A stretch of 64,000 bases of DNA from Aurantiochytrium sp. KH105. Taxonomy: Eukaryota > Sar > Bigyra > Thraustochytrida > Thraustochytriidae. A model generated the notes under the pieces. That model ran no database searches and had not been told where the DNA came from. It saw only the letters and a list, made by a program, of their open reading frames with translations. The stretch covers positions 93,829 to 157,828 of the forward strand of contig BGKB01000164.1 of the NCBI GenBank assembly GCA_003116975.1, written 5' to 3'. The translations under genes were made by a program, and so were the position numbers. This document shows positions 28,246 through 39,040 of the stretch, one piece after another; position 1 is the first letter of the stretch, and each line of letters starts with the position of its first letter.

Positions 28246-30828
28246 TATACCCATTTCTCGCTCGCTCGCACATTGCATTGCTGCTTGAGCGCTCCATGCT
28301 TGCGTTCGCACATTACGTATTCACGACGCTCCGCTCTCAGCTGCAGCGCTCTCTCTCTGAGCTTGCTGGCTTGCTCGTTGCAGCTGGCTGCAGCTGGCTT
28401 GCTCGCTGCAGCTGGCTGTGGCTGGCTTGCTCGCTGCAGCTGGCTGTGGCTGGCTTGCTCGCCGCAGCTGGCTGTGGCTGGCTTGCTCGCTGCAGCAGCA
28501 GCTGCCACGTACTACTACCCAAAGACCCCAAAAGACGACGGCCTTGCTGATGCACTCCCAGCATCTCCTTCTGTATGAACTTGACGCTCTTTGCAGACTC
28601 GCGAGCGACTCGGACTGCGACCAGCCATTTCTCCGCCTCGCCTCGCGCCCAACGTTCGGGTTTGCGCGCAGAGAGTCCTGGACCCGCGTCTTCGATCGAG
28701 CGAGCCCTCGCGCGGCGACGCCTGGCGACGACGACGGCCGTGTCTTCTTCCTCCCAAGGCCGGCAGCTTCATCACAGTCAAGCCGGCACGACCGCCAACT
28801 TCCTTCCAGCTGGCCGGGTCCTCGCGGCCGCAGCTGCCGCCCGCGATGCGCCGCGGCCTCGACCCCCGGGACTTGCATGCTTGCGTCGCTCGCTCGCTCG
28901 ACATACGTGCCTCGCGGTTTGTTTGCGTTTAGCGGTTTGCGCGCACGATCTCGAACTCGATCGCGAAGACAAGGAAAATCTTCTCTGCGGCCTGGCTTAA
29001 CAAGTTCTAACCACCGTCGCCGGCCGGCGCACTCTCTCTCGAGGCGCGGCCGCGAGCTCGACTCGCGCCGCGGAAGCCCACCGCGCACAGCGCAGGCTGC
29101 ATGCAGTTCTGCGGAGCCCGAGGGTATGCTTGGTATCTTCCCGCGCAGCCGCATCCTCGCCGCGCACCAGCACCAGCTGCGCTGCGGCGACGCCGCTCGG
29201 TCTCGCACGTCGTGCATGGTTGGCACGCATTGATTGATCTTATGGAAACGCGATGCGGCTTGACGCGAATAAGTGAAGGAAAGAAGAGGAGACGCCCGGC
29301 TGCTGGGCCGCGCGCCGCGTCTCTTCGTTGCCTCGCCTCGCTCCAGGTCGAGCTCCGGGTCGAGCTCCGGGTCGAGCTCCGGGTCGAGCTCGAGCAAGCT
29401 CTGCGGAGCTCGCGCTCGCGGCGAGGCGGCTCCGGGAAGCCGCGGGCCGGCCGCGGAGGAAGCGCGCGGGGCTCGTGCGCGCGAAGGTGCGCGCGTACGT
29501 TGGAGGTGGTAGTTCGTTGGATGTGCATCCTCCACGACTTTCTGTGCGTCATCGCCGTCTGTGTGCTTCTGTGGCGTCACGCGCGTCGCCCGTGCCGGCC
29601 GGGCGCATCGATCGCCATTTCCTCGCTGCCGATTCCGCGCTGCGCAGCGCGTTTCATCGTTGCATTGCACCGCGGTGCACTGCACTTTCCTGCGCTGCAC
29701 TGCATCGCATCGCATTGCATGGCCTCGTGCATGGCATGCCCTTGCGTCATCGTCGGTTGATTTCTCGCTGCCTCGTCAATTGCACCGCGCCCAGGCATGG
29801 ACGGACTCGCTCGCCGCCAGTCGCCGCCGTCGCCGCGGCCGCCAGGGCGCCAAGAAACCGTGTCCGTCCAGCCAGCCAGCCAGCCATCCTGCCATCGATC
29901 GCATTGCTCGCCGCCAACAGTAGCAGGATTTCACGGCTGCTTTCACGCCCCGGCGGCCGCCTTTTCACTCCACGCGGCCCCTGCACACGGCCGACCAGGC
30001 CCAGCATTCCCGGCCGCGCCAAGACGTCGGCCTCGCTCGCCTGCCGCCTTTTGCCACTTGCAGTTGCAGTCGCTGCCGTCCGCCTCCGCCGCGATGCCCA
30101 TCGCCACCACCACCTCCATCATCGTCGTCTTCTCCGCGAGCTCGCGCCGGTCCGGGGCCTCGGAATCCTCGGCCGTTCTCTTCGTTCTCGCGTTCTCTCC
30201 CCGGGACGCCCGCGCTGGGTCCCCCGCGCGGACTCGCGCGGCGCCCCCCGCGGGGCGGCGGCGGCGCGGGTCCGGCGCGGGCGGCGGGGGGCGCGCGCGG
30301 AGTCCGCGGCCGCCGCCTGCGACGGAGCGCGGCGACGCAACAAAGCGCGGCGCGGCCGCCGGGCGTGGGCCTGCGACGCAAGCGCATGCTCGCGCGGCGC
30401 GGCGACGAGGCGGCGCGGAAAGAAAGCGAGCAGAAAGAAGCAAAGCGAGCGAGCAAACTCCGTTCGCGGCGGCGACCGTCTGTGCTGGCAGCAGAGCAGC
30501 GTCTGCGTCCATTGCACGCGAGGCCTCGCGGACCGGATTGAAGTGAGCAGACCCGAGGGATACAGGCAGGCAGACAGAATCAGACAGAATCAGACAGACA
30601 GACCCGAGGCGCAGAACCCGAACGGCCGCAAGGCAGACAAGAGAGGTCTCGTGGCTTGACGTGGTCTGTCTGACGTGGCTTGACGTGGCTTGTCTTGCGC
30701 AGGTGTGGGCGGGCAAGCTAGGTCGGCTGTCGTTGTTATTGTCGTCATTGTCATTGTCGTCGTTGTCGTCGTTGTCGTCGTTGTTGTTGTTGTAGTTGTT
30801 GTTGGGGTTGTTGGGAGAAGACCACACC
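28246..30828. other. Upstream region of the acyltransferase gene, no gene seen
   Basis: About 2.6 kb of G+C-rich DNA contain only Arg/Ala/Ser-rich shadow frames on both strands. They include a 28-bp tandem array (28364-28497), a GTCGAGCTCCGG 12-bp tandem repeat (29345-29395), TGCATT-type repeats (29655-29735), CAGACAGAAT repeats (30570-30602) and a GTCGTT/GTTGTT tract (30724-30812) directly before the acyltransferase ATG. It presumably holds promoter and leader. Confidence 0.45.
28364..28497. repeat. About 28-bp tandem repeat, five copies
   Basis: The unit begins GGCTTGCTCGCTGCAGCTGG and recurs about five times with small changes (CTCGTT, CTCGCC). Each unit carries a CAGCTG palindrome. It lies just outside the TIR element. 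Confidence 0.75.
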
Positions 30829-32241
30829 ATGTGGGCGCCACAGACGGTCGTGGAGCTGATGCGCAGCAAGCTGGGCGGCGCGGAGACCGACGCGACGGTG
30901 AGCATGCCCAAGTCGAAGAGCGCCGCGAAGTCGACCACGGCGAGCGTGCTCTCGCAGTTCTCGCAGTATGTGGCCGCAGGCAGCGCCACCATGGCGCGCG
31001 AGGAGACCGAGAAAAAGGCGAACCCATTCCAGACCATGGAGCACATCAACGTCCGCGAGTGGATCAAACTCATCGTCGGCGCGCTCATCGTCGCGCCACT
31101 GCGCTTCCTCATCATTCTCCTCGTCATCGGCATCGGCACGATCTTCATGATGCTCACCGTCGCAGGGGCGGACATCTCCAAGCCGCTGTCCCCGCGAAGA
31201 GGCTTTGCGCAGCAAATCATCACCGCCATCTGCGGCTACCTCATCTGCGCCTGCATGGGTGTCTACCGCATCCGCATCAAGGGCACGCACGCATCCGCCG
31301 AGGAGTGCAAGATGATCATCGCCGCCCCGCACTCAACCGTCATGGACGCCGTCATCCTCGCCTACGCTTGCCGCGGACCCTCTACTGTGGGCAAAATTGA
31401 AATGTCCAAGACCTTTCTCGGACCCTTCATGAACGCCTTGCAAACCATCTACGTCGACCGTTCCGACAAGTTCAACCGCTCCAGCGTGGCAGCGCAGATC
31501 CGCGCGCGTGTGGGCGCCGCCTCGCCCTGGCGTAGGCAACTCATGATCTTCCCCGAAGGCACCTGCACCAACCGGACCAGCCTCATCTCTTTTCGCCGCG
31601 GTGCCTTCGAGCCTTGTGCGCCTGTGCAGCCGGTCGTGCTCCACTGGTCGTACACCAACTTTGACCCGACCTGGTGCGCCGGCGCGCCCTCGCGCTCCCT
31701 CATCGCCCTCCGTACGCTCTCGCAGTTCTTCCACGAGGTTACTGTTGAGTTTCTTCCCGTGTACAAGCCCTCGAAGGAGGAACGCGAGGATTCCGCCCTG
31801 TACACCGAGAACGTGCGCAAGCTTATGGCTGTCTCGCTCGGCATCCCGACCTCGGACCACTCGTACGAGGACATGTTTCTCGCCCAGGTCGCCGCCAAAA
31901 ACAAGCTCAAGCCTAGCGATGTGCTCCCCTTTACATACGCTTCCCTCCGGAGCAAGCTTCCGCCCGCAGCTGCCTCGAGCCCGCGACTCTTTGAGCGTGT
32001 GCGTGGCCTGCTCTTGTGCTTTGCCAAGGCTCCTCTCATGACAAAGGATCGCCCTCGTCTCGATCGTGCTCAATTTGATGTCGTGTCTCCTGTGGCGGCC
32101 ACATCGCTCGACATTAAGATTCCGCTTACCTGGACCCAGGTCGCTTTGGAGAGCTCCGTCGCCGGTGCGCCTTCGTCTGCAGATACCTTTACCTTTTACG
32201 AGTTTGCACTCGCCCATCTCAAGGCTGCATCCTGGGACTAG
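30829..32241 (+). CDS. Lysophospholipid acyltransferase (LPCAT1/2-like)
   Basis: This 470-residue membrane protein belongs to the glycerophospholipid acyltransferase family, which transfers acyl-CoA chains to lysophospholipids in the ER. The catalytic HX4D motif PHSTVMD is at about 167-173. The substrate motif FPEGTCTNR (241-249) followed by LISFRRGAF is characteristic of the LPCAT1/LPCAT2/LPEAT branch. A strong hydrophobic segment (about 80-112) and a second at 130-145 anchor it. No EF hands are evident in the C-terminus. I chose ATG 30829 (CACACCATGT, MWAPQTVVEL) because the in-frame codons upstream lack an ATG. It could channel PUFA made by enzymes such as the delta-4 desaturase into phospholipids; that link is inference. 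It is convergent with the aldo/keto reductase. Confidence 0.88.
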   Translation: MWAPQTVVELMRSKLGGAETDATVSMPKSKSAAKSTTASVLSQFSQYVAAGSATMAREETEKKANPFQTMEHINVREWIKLIVGALIVAPLRFLIILLVIGIGTIFMMLTVAGADISKPLSPRRGFAQQIITAICGYLICACMGVYRIRIKGTHASAEECKMIIAAPHSTVMDAVILAYACRGPSTVGKIEMSKTFLGPFMNALQTIYVDRSDKFNRSSVAAQIRARVGAASPWRRQLMIFPEGTCTNRTSLISFRRGAFEPCAPVQPVVLHWSYTNFDPTWCAGAPSRSLIALRTLSQFFHEVTVEFLPVYKPSKEEREDSALYTENVRKLMAVSLGIPTSDHSYEDMFLAQVAAKNKLKPSDVLPFTYASLRSKLPPAAASSPRLFERVRGLLLCFAKAPLMTKDRPRLDRAQFDVVSPVAATSLDIKIPLTWTQVALESSVAGAPSSADTFTFYEFALAHLKAASWD

Positions 32242-32942
32242 CGACTCTGCTTTTGCCAAGTTCCTTGCATGTTAGACTCCACAGGCAAAGACGGACAACC
32301 ACGGCGCAGGACGACCGCGCGAGTCGTCTTTGCCTTTTATATACACACACTCCACCCACTCACAACGAGACTGAACATCACCTGACCCTTTTTTCACGCA
32401 TTCGTTTGCGCGAGCGCACACACACACATGAACAAGTGATGGTGTTGGCCTCTTTTTCTTTCTTTTTGGCATATTTGTCCATGCACAAAAAGACTTTGGC
32501 CACCGCCTTTACATTGTATTGTAGTTACTACAGTTAGCCAAAGTAGCCGAGTTGCAACTTTTTTTCCCCATCATTTGCTTGATTTGATGATTCACTCTTC
32601 GCAACAGGCAGGAAATCCGTCGAAGCCGAGCAAGCTGGGTCGCAACCTTATTTCGACTTGTTCAGTAAAAAACGGACGATGTGCAGCCCAGAAAAGGATC
32701 GAATTCTGTTATTTCTCTTTTTCGCATGAAATCTAAAGCAAAGAAACGTTGTGGGTGGTGATGCGCTAATGCAGCCAACAACCAAGAACGAGAGACTGAA
32801 TCAAGTTCTAGAATCTGCCCTTTTTCTCCTTCATCGCCTAAATTAACTTTCTGGCAACGAAGGGTCCCTTCGCGATTTCATCCACAACGCTGCTCCAAGT
32901 ACGAGCGAGCCCGCAAAGAAAAGCCAACAAGCATACTTCAAC
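32242..32942. other. Convergent 3' region acyltransferase / aldo-keto reductase
   Basis: About 700 bases of moderately A+T-rich sequence. A short CA-rich stretch lies at 32342-32360 and another near 32418. No supported ORF. It is presumed 3' UTRs. Confidence 0.5.
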
Positions 32943-34415
32943 TTATGCTCCAGAGTGGTTTTTCTGCACCTCGCTCACCACACGAGCAGCCTCGTCCACA
33001 TACGACTCGCGCACAGCCCCAACAAGAATGGTGGAGACGCAGGGCTGGCGTGCCAACCAGGCGAGAGCGTATTCCTGAAGCGGAGCCTGCGCTTCGGGGA
33101 CAAGCCCCACGGGGAGCTCTGGTGGGATAAAAACAGAAGGATCGCAGGTCGGCCGCGCCTCAGCAAGAGCCTTGTCCTGTGAAATACTCTCGAAAATATG
33201 CGTGCGTGTCTGCTGGCCCGTCACAGAACGCACAGCCTGCTCATACTCGGCAAAAAAACCAAAGAGCCGGGCCGAGGTGTCCTCGTCCATGCCGTCAAGT
33301 TTGGCGTTGATCATAGGTACCACCTTGCGCATCAAGTCGTCCTGGTAGTGCATCACACTTGAAAAGGCGCCAATCTGCGCATCGAGGTCTGTAACGAGCT
33401 GGCGCAACCAGTGGCAAGCTTCCAGCGTCTCATCCCACTCTTTCCTTTCTTCGGCGGAAAGAGAACGCTCCTCCTCGGCATCCAGCGGCGGTGGTGACAA
33501 GTGCTCAATCAGCGCGTCGCGCGAATCGGCGTAGCCTTCTGGGAAAGGCGCCTCGGCAAGCCGCCAGCTTCCGACATCGTCAAAGGCCGTCAGGGCACGA
33601 TTCACCACGGTCCGAATCCCGCGGCTGTGTGCCCACTGCGCACAGCCATTGCCACCCGCCTCGGTGGGCGTAAGCGCGGTGCGCTCGATGATATTGGCTG
33701 GGAATTCGATCGTCTTGAAATTGTGCTCGCTCGCAGAGCCGTGCACGCGTCGCGCCGCTTCGGTGGCCAAGTCGAGGAGTCCCTCAAAGGGCACAAAATG
33801 CGGATGCTCACGCGGAAGCGCAAAGGAATTACTGCTCACGCCGTAGCTCCCGATGCGGCCGCGCTGCACTTCGCCTTCGAGGGCCTCAAAGGTTTCCGAG
33901 AGCGCCTGCGCAAGCTGGTCGCGAAGCGCCTCGATGAGCGCCCCCCCCGTGTCAGGGCTCGTCTCGGGCGGGATCTGGCCCATGAGGAAATGCTCTGGAT
34001 TGTGCACCAGATAGGTGTCGATACATTCAACGCCAAGCCTCTGCAAGGATCCCTCGAGCTGGTGCTCCATGAGCGAGCGGTCGAGCGAGTGCCAGCAGTC
34101 GTCCGTGTATTTCACGGCGCCCTTCCACGGGTTCTTGGCGTGTGCCTCGAGGTCACTGCCCTGAATAAAGCCAAATTTGCTAATGATCTCCACCTCGCTG
34201 CGGCCCTCCCAGCCTTCCTTGCGGGCGGTGCGCAGCACCTCGCCCACCAGCGTCTCCGCGAGGCCGTCCCCGTAGTTCGGGCTCGTGTCCACCACCGCAA
34301 AGCCAGCCCGCCCGCCTGCGCCAAAGAGCGCCCGCTTCAGACACGCGGCGTGCTGCGCGTTGTGCGCCATCATGCGGTACGTGCCCACGCCCAGCTGCGC
34401 CATCTTGCCCGCCAT
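32943..34415 (-). CDS. Aldo/keto reductase family protein
   Basis: This 490-residue protein has an AKR TIM-barrel N-terminal half. The catalytic tetrad of the family is visible: Asp43 and Tyr48 in VVDTSPNYGDG, Lys80 in IISKFGF and His138 in YLVHNPEH. This predicts NAD(P)H-dependent carbonyl reduction in the cytosol. At 490 residues it is much longer than the usual 320-340, owing to a helical insertion (about 300-400) before the C-terminal barrel segment ending ...QPCVSTILVGAVRESYVDEAARVV. The substrate cannot be inferred. Two in-frame ATGs (34415 and 34403) both precede the first strand. It shares a 296-bp gap with the divergent unknown gene. Confidence 0.85.
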   Translation of the reverse strand: MAGKMAQLGVGTYRMMAHNAQHAACLKRALFGAGGRAGFAVVDTSPNYGDGLAETLVGEVLRTARKEGWEGRSEVEIISKFGFIQGSDLEAHAKNPWKGAVKYTDDCWHSLDRSLMEHQLEGSLQRLGVECIDTYLVHNPEHFLMGQIPPETSPDTGGALIEALRDQLAQALSETFEALEGEVQRGRIGSYGVSSNSFALPREHPHFVPFEGLLDLATEAARRVHGSASEHNFKTIEFPANIIERTALTPTEAGGNGCAQWAHSRGIRTVVNRALTAFDDVGSWRLAEAPFPEGYADSRDALIEHLSPPPLDAEEERSLSAEERKEWDETLEACHWLRQLVTDLDAQIGAFSSVMHYQDDLMRKVVPMINAKLDGMDEDTSARLFGFFAEYEQAVRSVTGQQTRTHIFESISQDKALAEARPTCDPSVFIPPELPVGLVPEAQAPLQEYALAWLARQPCVSTILVGAVRESYVDEAARVVSEVQKNHSGA

Positions 34416-34711
34416 CTCGCGCGCGGCTCTTGCGCTGCAGCTGCCCGACGACGACCGGGTTTTGCTCTTCGAGCGGAGCCTTCTTGTCTCGTATCGCGAT
34501 ATCGTCGTATCGACTCGTATCGACGTGTTGAGAGCAGCGAGGCAGCAAATATCGTACGGCGCAGGACCCCTCCATCAAGGCAGACGAACGCGAGCGAGCT
34601 AGCGCGCGCGGGCCGGCCGCGGGAGGGGAGGAGAACGCCCTCGCTGGCTCGTGCGCTATTCTGGCACGGCCTCGACCACACGGAGCGCGTGAGGGAGCGA
34701 GGTGCACCAGA
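34416..34711. promoter_or_regulatory. Compact divergent promoter region (296 bp)
   Basis: Only 296 bases separate the ATGs of two divergent genes, so both promoters and 5' UTRs must fit here. The region contains a dense GATATCG/CGTATCG palindrome cluster at 34484-34530. No TATA box is obvious. Confidence 0.5.
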
Positions 34712-36781
34712 ATGTCGCACGAGGCGGGGACCAAGACCACGCTCGCAGACTACGAGGCAGCAAGGACCACGAGCTTGCACGACTGGGTCAGTCTCGCGCG
34801 GGACATTATTGCGAACCATGCAGGGCTCCTCGACACGGTCACCCGGTATCTCGACGCATCTGGAGACGCGGCCCGGGTCCTTGTGGCAAGAGAGACAATG
34901 TGTCTCGGTCTGCAGGAGATTGTGGATACGAGCGAGCACAACCACTTTGAAAGTTGGAATGCGGCCCTTGTCCTTGTTGGGCTCGAGCCAATCAGGGCAA
35001 TGCCCCTTACAAAATGGCTTGCGAACCCGCTGCGTGCCACTGTGGACCGGTATCACCTCGGTCGCGGCGCAGCTCATGACGACACTCTGGCGTCTGCAGA
35101 CAGTGTGATCTTGATTTCAAGGCAAGAGCTTGCTCACTTGGACCCCCAAGCTGTTCCTGCTCCTGATCATTCAACTCCAGATGCGAGCAAGATTGCGATA
35201 TTTTCTTGGCAATCTTTAGATCCGCAGCTGCACCTTGGACCACCCCTACCTCCTCCTCCTCCTCCAAGGCTTTCTTCCAGTGAAGGGCCCTTTGACAGTG
35301 AGATCTTGTATTCGGTTGTGCAGCCATTCTGCGCGCGTTGTGTGCTGCGGGTCTTGAGTACAAGCGAAAGTGCAGGTAGTTTTGGCGAAAGTGTAGGTGC
35401 TTCTGGTCATGACGATGATTTACTTGACCCGGTTCTCGGGGCCTGTCGTGATTTTTGTGCTCAATTCGACCTCTTTCCGCCTCTTCACGTGCTTAAAACC
35501 ACGTGTAGTGTTGTGAATGAACCTCTGGAAGCCTCGTGGTCGCTGGAAGGCGATACGTCTCCATTTCCTTTGCCTACAGAAAGCGCTGTGGCCAAAGCTG
35601 TAGGCGAGCTGGGCGCTCAACACCAAGAGCCACTTGGTTCGAATTTCGCATCTTCAATGAGTCTTCGCAGCCCCACCTTGGTTCTCGGCGTGGCGTTGGG
35701 CAAGTTGCTTCGATTTGCAATGGCTCACACAAGATCGAGCAGCGCAAAACGCGCTCTTGCTTTGTCGTCTGCATCGTCTGCGGCGCCAGCGTCGCGTGCC
35801 GAGAAGCGAGCCCGTACGGAAGAGGAGGAGGAGGAGGCAGCAAATGGAGAGAAGGTGCAGGACAAGTTGATAAGCAGCGCGATCTCAAGTCAAGAAGAAA
35901 AGAATAAAACCATCTCGCTTGATGGACACATTAAGTTTCTCGAGCTCATCGAGACGACGCTCAAGATGAACGACCGACGCACACGCGATTGGACAGCGCT
36001 GAGCCGCGCGTGCCTCGACTATCCTGAATGCCAGACCCGCCATATCAAGCAAAAGGTAAAGCGCGTGCTACAGGAGCGGCGGGATCGCAAGCAGCTTCGG
36101 TTTTGGGCCGACATCAAGGAGACGGAGGGCGACATACACCAAATTCTGCCAAAGGTGCGTCAGATGGTCGATGATAGACACCCTGCCATGGACGACTTTT
36201 TCGTCGAGAGCCTTGCCGAGCATCTCGGATCGCTCGCTAGCGCTAGCAAGAAGTCACCTGGAAATTTGCTCGAGTGGAATGAGCCAATGCGCAAGCTCGT
36301 GACGGCCAAGATGGTAGACCTGCACGTCCGATACTACCCGGGACGGCCCTTTCACCATGTGCAGTCTCACTTTACGGAGCTTTTTTCTCTTGCCGATGTT
36401 GAACTCGGGATTCTCTCTGCGTGCGAGTGCGCCGAGTGCGCCGAGGACTGGAATCTTACGACGTCGATTCGCTCGAACGAGGCGCTTCTGCGGCTGCACT
36501 GGTCGCGCGAAAAGGCAGGTCTTTTACGGCGTGTCCTCGAGCTTCACCGGGACTTCAAGACAGCCATGTACAGCAAATTCGAGGGCTTTGAGAAGAAGCT
36601 GCGCAATTGGACTCGAGCGGACGTTGATTATGTGCTCCAGCTCGCGCATCCGGTCGACGAGTGCGCGGTATGTTTTGAGGGACGCAGGGAGCTCTTCACG
36701 GCCCGCCACGGCGGCGGCGGTAGTAGTGGTAGCAGTAGTAGCAGCAGCTGCAGCAATAACGGCAATGGGGCAGCAGGCTAA
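34712..36781 (+). CDS. Unknown 689-residue protein
   Basis: A single open frame from ATG 34712 gives 689 residues that I do not recognise. The N-terminal 120 residues look folded and helical. A poly-Pro run (about 180-190) and Ser-rich linkers follow. A basic patch next to a Glu-run (EKRARTEEEEEE, about 370) resembles a nuclear localisation signal. The C-terminal half (about 400-660) is helical and charged with several Trp, and has paired cysteines CECAEC and, later, CAVC, which could bind metal but match no standard finger. The tail is Gly/Ser/Asn-rich. Codon usage matches the surrounding genes and there is no repeat content, so it is probably real. It is divergent from the reductase gene and in tandem with the Rac gene after a 2.3-kb gap. 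Confidence 0.7.
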   Translation: MSHEAGTKTTLADYEAARTTSLHDWVSLARDIIANHAGLLDTVTRYLDASGDAARVLVARETMCLGLQEIVDTSEHNHFESWNAALVLVGLEPIRAMPLTKWLANPLRATVDRYHLGRGAAHDDTLASADSVILISRQELAHLDPQAVPAPDHSTPDASKIAIFSWQSLDPQLHLGPPLPPPPPPRLSSSEGPFDSEILYSVVQPFCARCVLRVLSTSESAGSFGESVGASGHDDDLLDPVLGACRDFCAQFDLFPPLHVLKTTCSVVNEPLEASWSLEGDTSPFPLPTESAVAKAVGELGAQHQEPLGSNFASSMSLRSPTLVLGVALGKLLRFAMAHTRSSSAKRALALSSASSAAPASRAEKRARTEEEEEEAANGEKVQDKLISSAISSQEEKNKTISLDGHIKFLELIETTLKMNDRRTRDWTALSRACLDYPECQTRHIKQKVKRVLQERRDRKQLRFWADIKETEGDIHQILPKVRQMVDDRHPAMDDFFVESLAEHLGSLASASKKSPGNLLEWNEPMRKLVTAKMVDLHVRYYPGRPFHHVQSHFTELFSLADVELGILSACECAECAEDWNLTTSIRSNEALLRLHWSREKAGLLRRVLELHRDFKTAMYSKFEGFEKKLRNWTRADVDYVLQLAHPVDECAVCFEGRRELFTARHGGGGSSGSSSSSSCSNNGNGAAG

Positions 36782-38284
36782 TAATGCCCGCAGAGGTAAT
36801 CTTGAGGGCAACACTTTTGGGCCCATCTGTGACTTTCCATACTTCACATATGTCTCTGGCTAGATGGCGGTCGCGATTCGAGGTTGGTGGATGCCATCCC
36901 ATGAATCCGTCGAGCCAAGGCTCCAACCAATCACCAGCCGCACCGCAGCAGCTGCAGCACGAAGCCGCATGAGTAATTTGTTCATTCGACTCTCACTACT
37001 GTTGCTCCTTCTGCTGCTGCTGCACTGCTGACATGACCAACAAGAGGAAGACTGCTCTTGGACGTGTGCACCACTTTGCTCCGCTCCGCTCAACACAGCA
37101 CTGCTCAGCGCTGCTTTGCTCAGCACTGCGCGCGTGTTTGTGTGTGTGTGCATGCATTGCATGTGTGTGCGACTGAGGTCTGCATTTCTGCACTTTGACA
37201 TTTGGTTGCTGTTGGTTGTGTCGGCAGGCATCATGATCGTCCACCGCCGCGCTTGCGGTATATTTGTCCGAGTCTGCGCGAGATGAGCCCAAGTTTGCCC
37301 GCCTCTGGCCTGGCTGGCCGTTCGCTGGCCTGCTTGCTTGTGCATCGTGCTCGAAGCGCCCTGCTCTGCCAGTGCAGCTGCAGCTGCAACCGGCCAGTGT
37401 GGCTGTTTGTGCGCACGCCGCGCACATTATCCTGATCTTGCCCCTCCTCGTCACACGATGCGCCAGCGTCACCCGCGCTCGCCGCATCTGGGCTCGCAGG
37501 CCGGCCCGGGACAGCGCGGCCAGCCCTGCGGACGTCGCGGCGCTCGGCGCTTGCGGCCACGCCTCGAGCCAAGCTAGCTAGCGAGCAAGCCGCGCCATGC
37601 CGTGCTGCGCCATGGCATCGGCGAGGTACGTCCTCGGAGGTCCTAACTAACCAACTACCTGCGCCGGTCGGGCACGCGCTGCGCTATTCGGAGAGGGCGC
37701 GCGCGGCGGGTGCGTGCCGCACCGAGGGAGGGCGCGCGTGCAGCAGTGCAGGGCAGGGCAGGGCAGGGCGGTGCTCGCTCGCTCGCTCGCTCGCTCGATC
37801 GATCGACCTGTCGACGGGTTGGGCTCAGGGAGGGAGGAAAGGCGTGTTATGTGCGGCACGGCGTGGCGTTATTATGGACTACCTACGACTGGGGCCTCTC
37901 TGGGTTTATGCGGCCTGGCTGGTTTCCCACTTGCGTCTCCAGATTCCCGACTGTGGACGCCGCGAATGCCGACTTGCGCGCCGGAGCCGCCAATGGAAAG
38001 TTGAACGCGACGGCCGCCGGGGAAACTCCGGGCCGTCGGGGAAACGAAGGTCGGCCAAGGCGAGACGAGGCAAGGCGGGCGGGGCGGCGCAGGGCTCGAG
38101 GAGAGGAGGGCGAGGCGAGGAAAGGCAGAGTGCGCGCTGGCCGTCCCTGCGCGCGCCGTCGTGGCCGTGTATGTGTGTCTGTCTGTCTGCTTGGCGCGGC
38201 TGCGCTGCAGCAGAGGGCGCCGGTGTCGTCCGCCCGTGCGGAGCGGAGGGAGGTGCTCGTGCTTCCTGCTCACCTTCTTTTCCC

Positions 38285-38328
<44 letters not shown>

Positions 38329-39040
38329 TTGCTTACCCATACTGCCACTGGCACTTCTCCCTCTGCCCTCCGCTGCTCCATTTCACAAGTGCACCGTGCC
38401 ATTTACCCCACTTCGCTCCCCCCAATCTCCACTTCCTCCTCACCTCTCCCTCTCCCCCGCCCATTTCTCCCGCCCCCTTCCCCCCATCCTCCGGTGTGCA
38501 GTGTGCCCTCCCGCGCGGCGCCAGTGCCCCCGGAGGGCGCTGCGGGCCAGTGTGCTCAGGGGGCGCGCGAAGAGGGCGGGCGGGAGGGCGGGCGTCGCGC
38601 GGGCGGCAGTTCTTCTTCTCCTCCCTCGCGCCCGCTCCCCCGGCGAGGTCGCACGCGCCCGCGCCCGCTCGCCCGCGCCCGCCCGCCCGCCCGCCGCCCG
38701 CCCGCGCCCCCGCCGCCGCCCGCGCGCGAGGAGAGCCCTCCCGCGCCTGCCGCCCGCCTGCCTGCCCGCCTGGCACGCGCGCGCGAGGAAGGCGTCGTAC
38801 ACAGCGCCGGCTCGTACAGCTCGTACGCACGCCCTCGAGGAGCAGCAGCAGCAGCAGCTGCAGGTGCTGCACAGCGCGTCGGTCAAAGACAGCCGCCAGC
38901 CCGCCCGCCCGCCAGCCCGCCCGGGTGGAAGGCGGTCTCGCTTTCTCGCTCCGCGGGCCCTCGCCACGCGAGGGCGGAGCGCCGAAGAAGCCCAGCCAGC
39001 TTGGCCCGGCCGCGAGGCGCGGCGATAACAAGAGAGAAAG
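36782..39040. other. Intergenic region upstream of the Rac gene
   Basis: About 2.26 kb with no convincing gene. Frames such as 37710-39065 plus are repeat-driven and run antisense or out of frame into the Rac start. It contains GCTCAGCACTG-type repeats (37085-37130), a GCTC/GATC run (37775-37808), a TTTC array and CCCGCCCG-rich DNA (38650-38720). The Rac promoter is presumed to lie in the 3' part. Confidence 0.5.
38287..38330. repeat. (TTTC)11 tetranucleotide array
   Basis: About eleven perfect tandem TTTC units form a polypyrimidine microsatellite about 710 bases upstream of the Rac ATG. Confidence 0.85.

Noticed and set aside
28321..29715. 464-codon minus-strand frame upstream of the acyltransferase
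   Set aside because: It is repeat-driven (ELDPELDP and SQPQPAAASKP) and Arg-rich; it ends inside the 28-bp repeat.
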